From the NCBI RefSeq assembly GCF_016879755.1, contig NZ_WOFU01000003.1:533425-597424 (forward strand): a stretch of 64,000 nucleotides of DNA, read 5' to 3'. Position numbers and translations under genes: made by a program. The notes under the pieces were generated by a model. That model was not told the DNA's origin. It made no database searches and worked only from the letters and a program-made list of their open reading frames with translations. Each line of letters starts with the position of its first letter. Position 1 is the first letter of the stretch. Origin of the DNA: Bacillus sp. B15-48 (GTDB lineage: Bacteria; Bacillota; Bacilli; Bacillales; Cytobacillaceae). Shown piece after piece: positions 63,966 to 64,000 of this stretch.

Positions 63966-64000
63966 ATCCCGAAGTCCTGAAGTGGGGTTTTACTGCCAGT

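Overview
The window looks like a chromosomal segment of an endospore-forming, low-GC member of the Bacillaceae (Bacillus in the broad sense). It carries a GerA-type spore germination operon, CotF-like coat proteins and a Spo0E-like phosphatase. It also has several Bacillus-restricted families (FbpA, YfmQ, YusW, heterocycloanthracin-type bacteriocin genes), a leucine T-box, and bacterial nitric oxide synthase. No rRNA, tRNA, CRISPR array or prophage was seen.

Layout. 1-4.2 kb: the end of an FAD oxidoreductase gene, two coat-type genes, a Dps-like protein and a large-subunit catalase. 4.2-9.2 kb: small genes (FbpA, DUF456, GIY-YIG, membrane proteins, a YusW-like lipoprotein). 9.4-17.6 kb: a thiazole/oxazole-modified microcin cluster with a Cys-Xaa-Xaa precursor, a ThiF-like protein, a YcaO cyclodehydratase and a SagB dehydrogenase. 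The dehydrogenase is frameshifted at a run of eight Gs. A group II intron sits directly behind the precursor terminator. 18-25 kb: Uma2, T-box/leuA, small genes, decayed DUF2294/PAS genes and a broken insertion sequence. 25.4-28.1 kb: an osmoprotectant ABC transporter. 28.2-30.4 kb: purF without a full set of Fe-S ligands, a Spo0E-like gene and a type I toxin with an antisense RNA. 30.5-36 kb: a GATE transporter with an amidohydrolase, an EamA exporter and an EEP-family hydrolase. 36.6-43.3 kb: an eight-gene operon (cupin, TRAP transporter, IclR regulator, CitE-like lyase, MaoC hydratase, CoA transferase) that fits uptake and CoA-dependent cleavage of a C5 dicarboxylate. Behind its promoter lie wrecked SDR and HMG-CoA lyase genes. 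45-50 kb: a cold-shock protein, an unrecognised two-gene membrane system and the DbpA helicase. 50.7-56.6 kb: a two-component system with a Met/Gly-rich secreted protein, a HupE-like protein and a secreted metallophosphoesterase. 57.2-63.9 kb: nos, an aldo/keto reductase and the gerA-type operon.

The most striking genome-wide feature is the number of dispersed palindromic repeats. At least four families recur in almost every intergenic gap, sometimes as composites, and in two cases a repeat supplies the C-terminus of the neighbouring gene. No transposase that could obviously mobilise them lies in the window.

The best candidates for unusual biology are the interrupted bacteriocin cluster, the two-gene system at 45.4-48.3 kb, the toxin/antisense locus near 30.3 kb, and two enzymes with altered conserved residues (catalase without the distal-pocket Asn, PurF without two of four cluster Cys). 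All functional names rest on remembered family features; no database search was possible.
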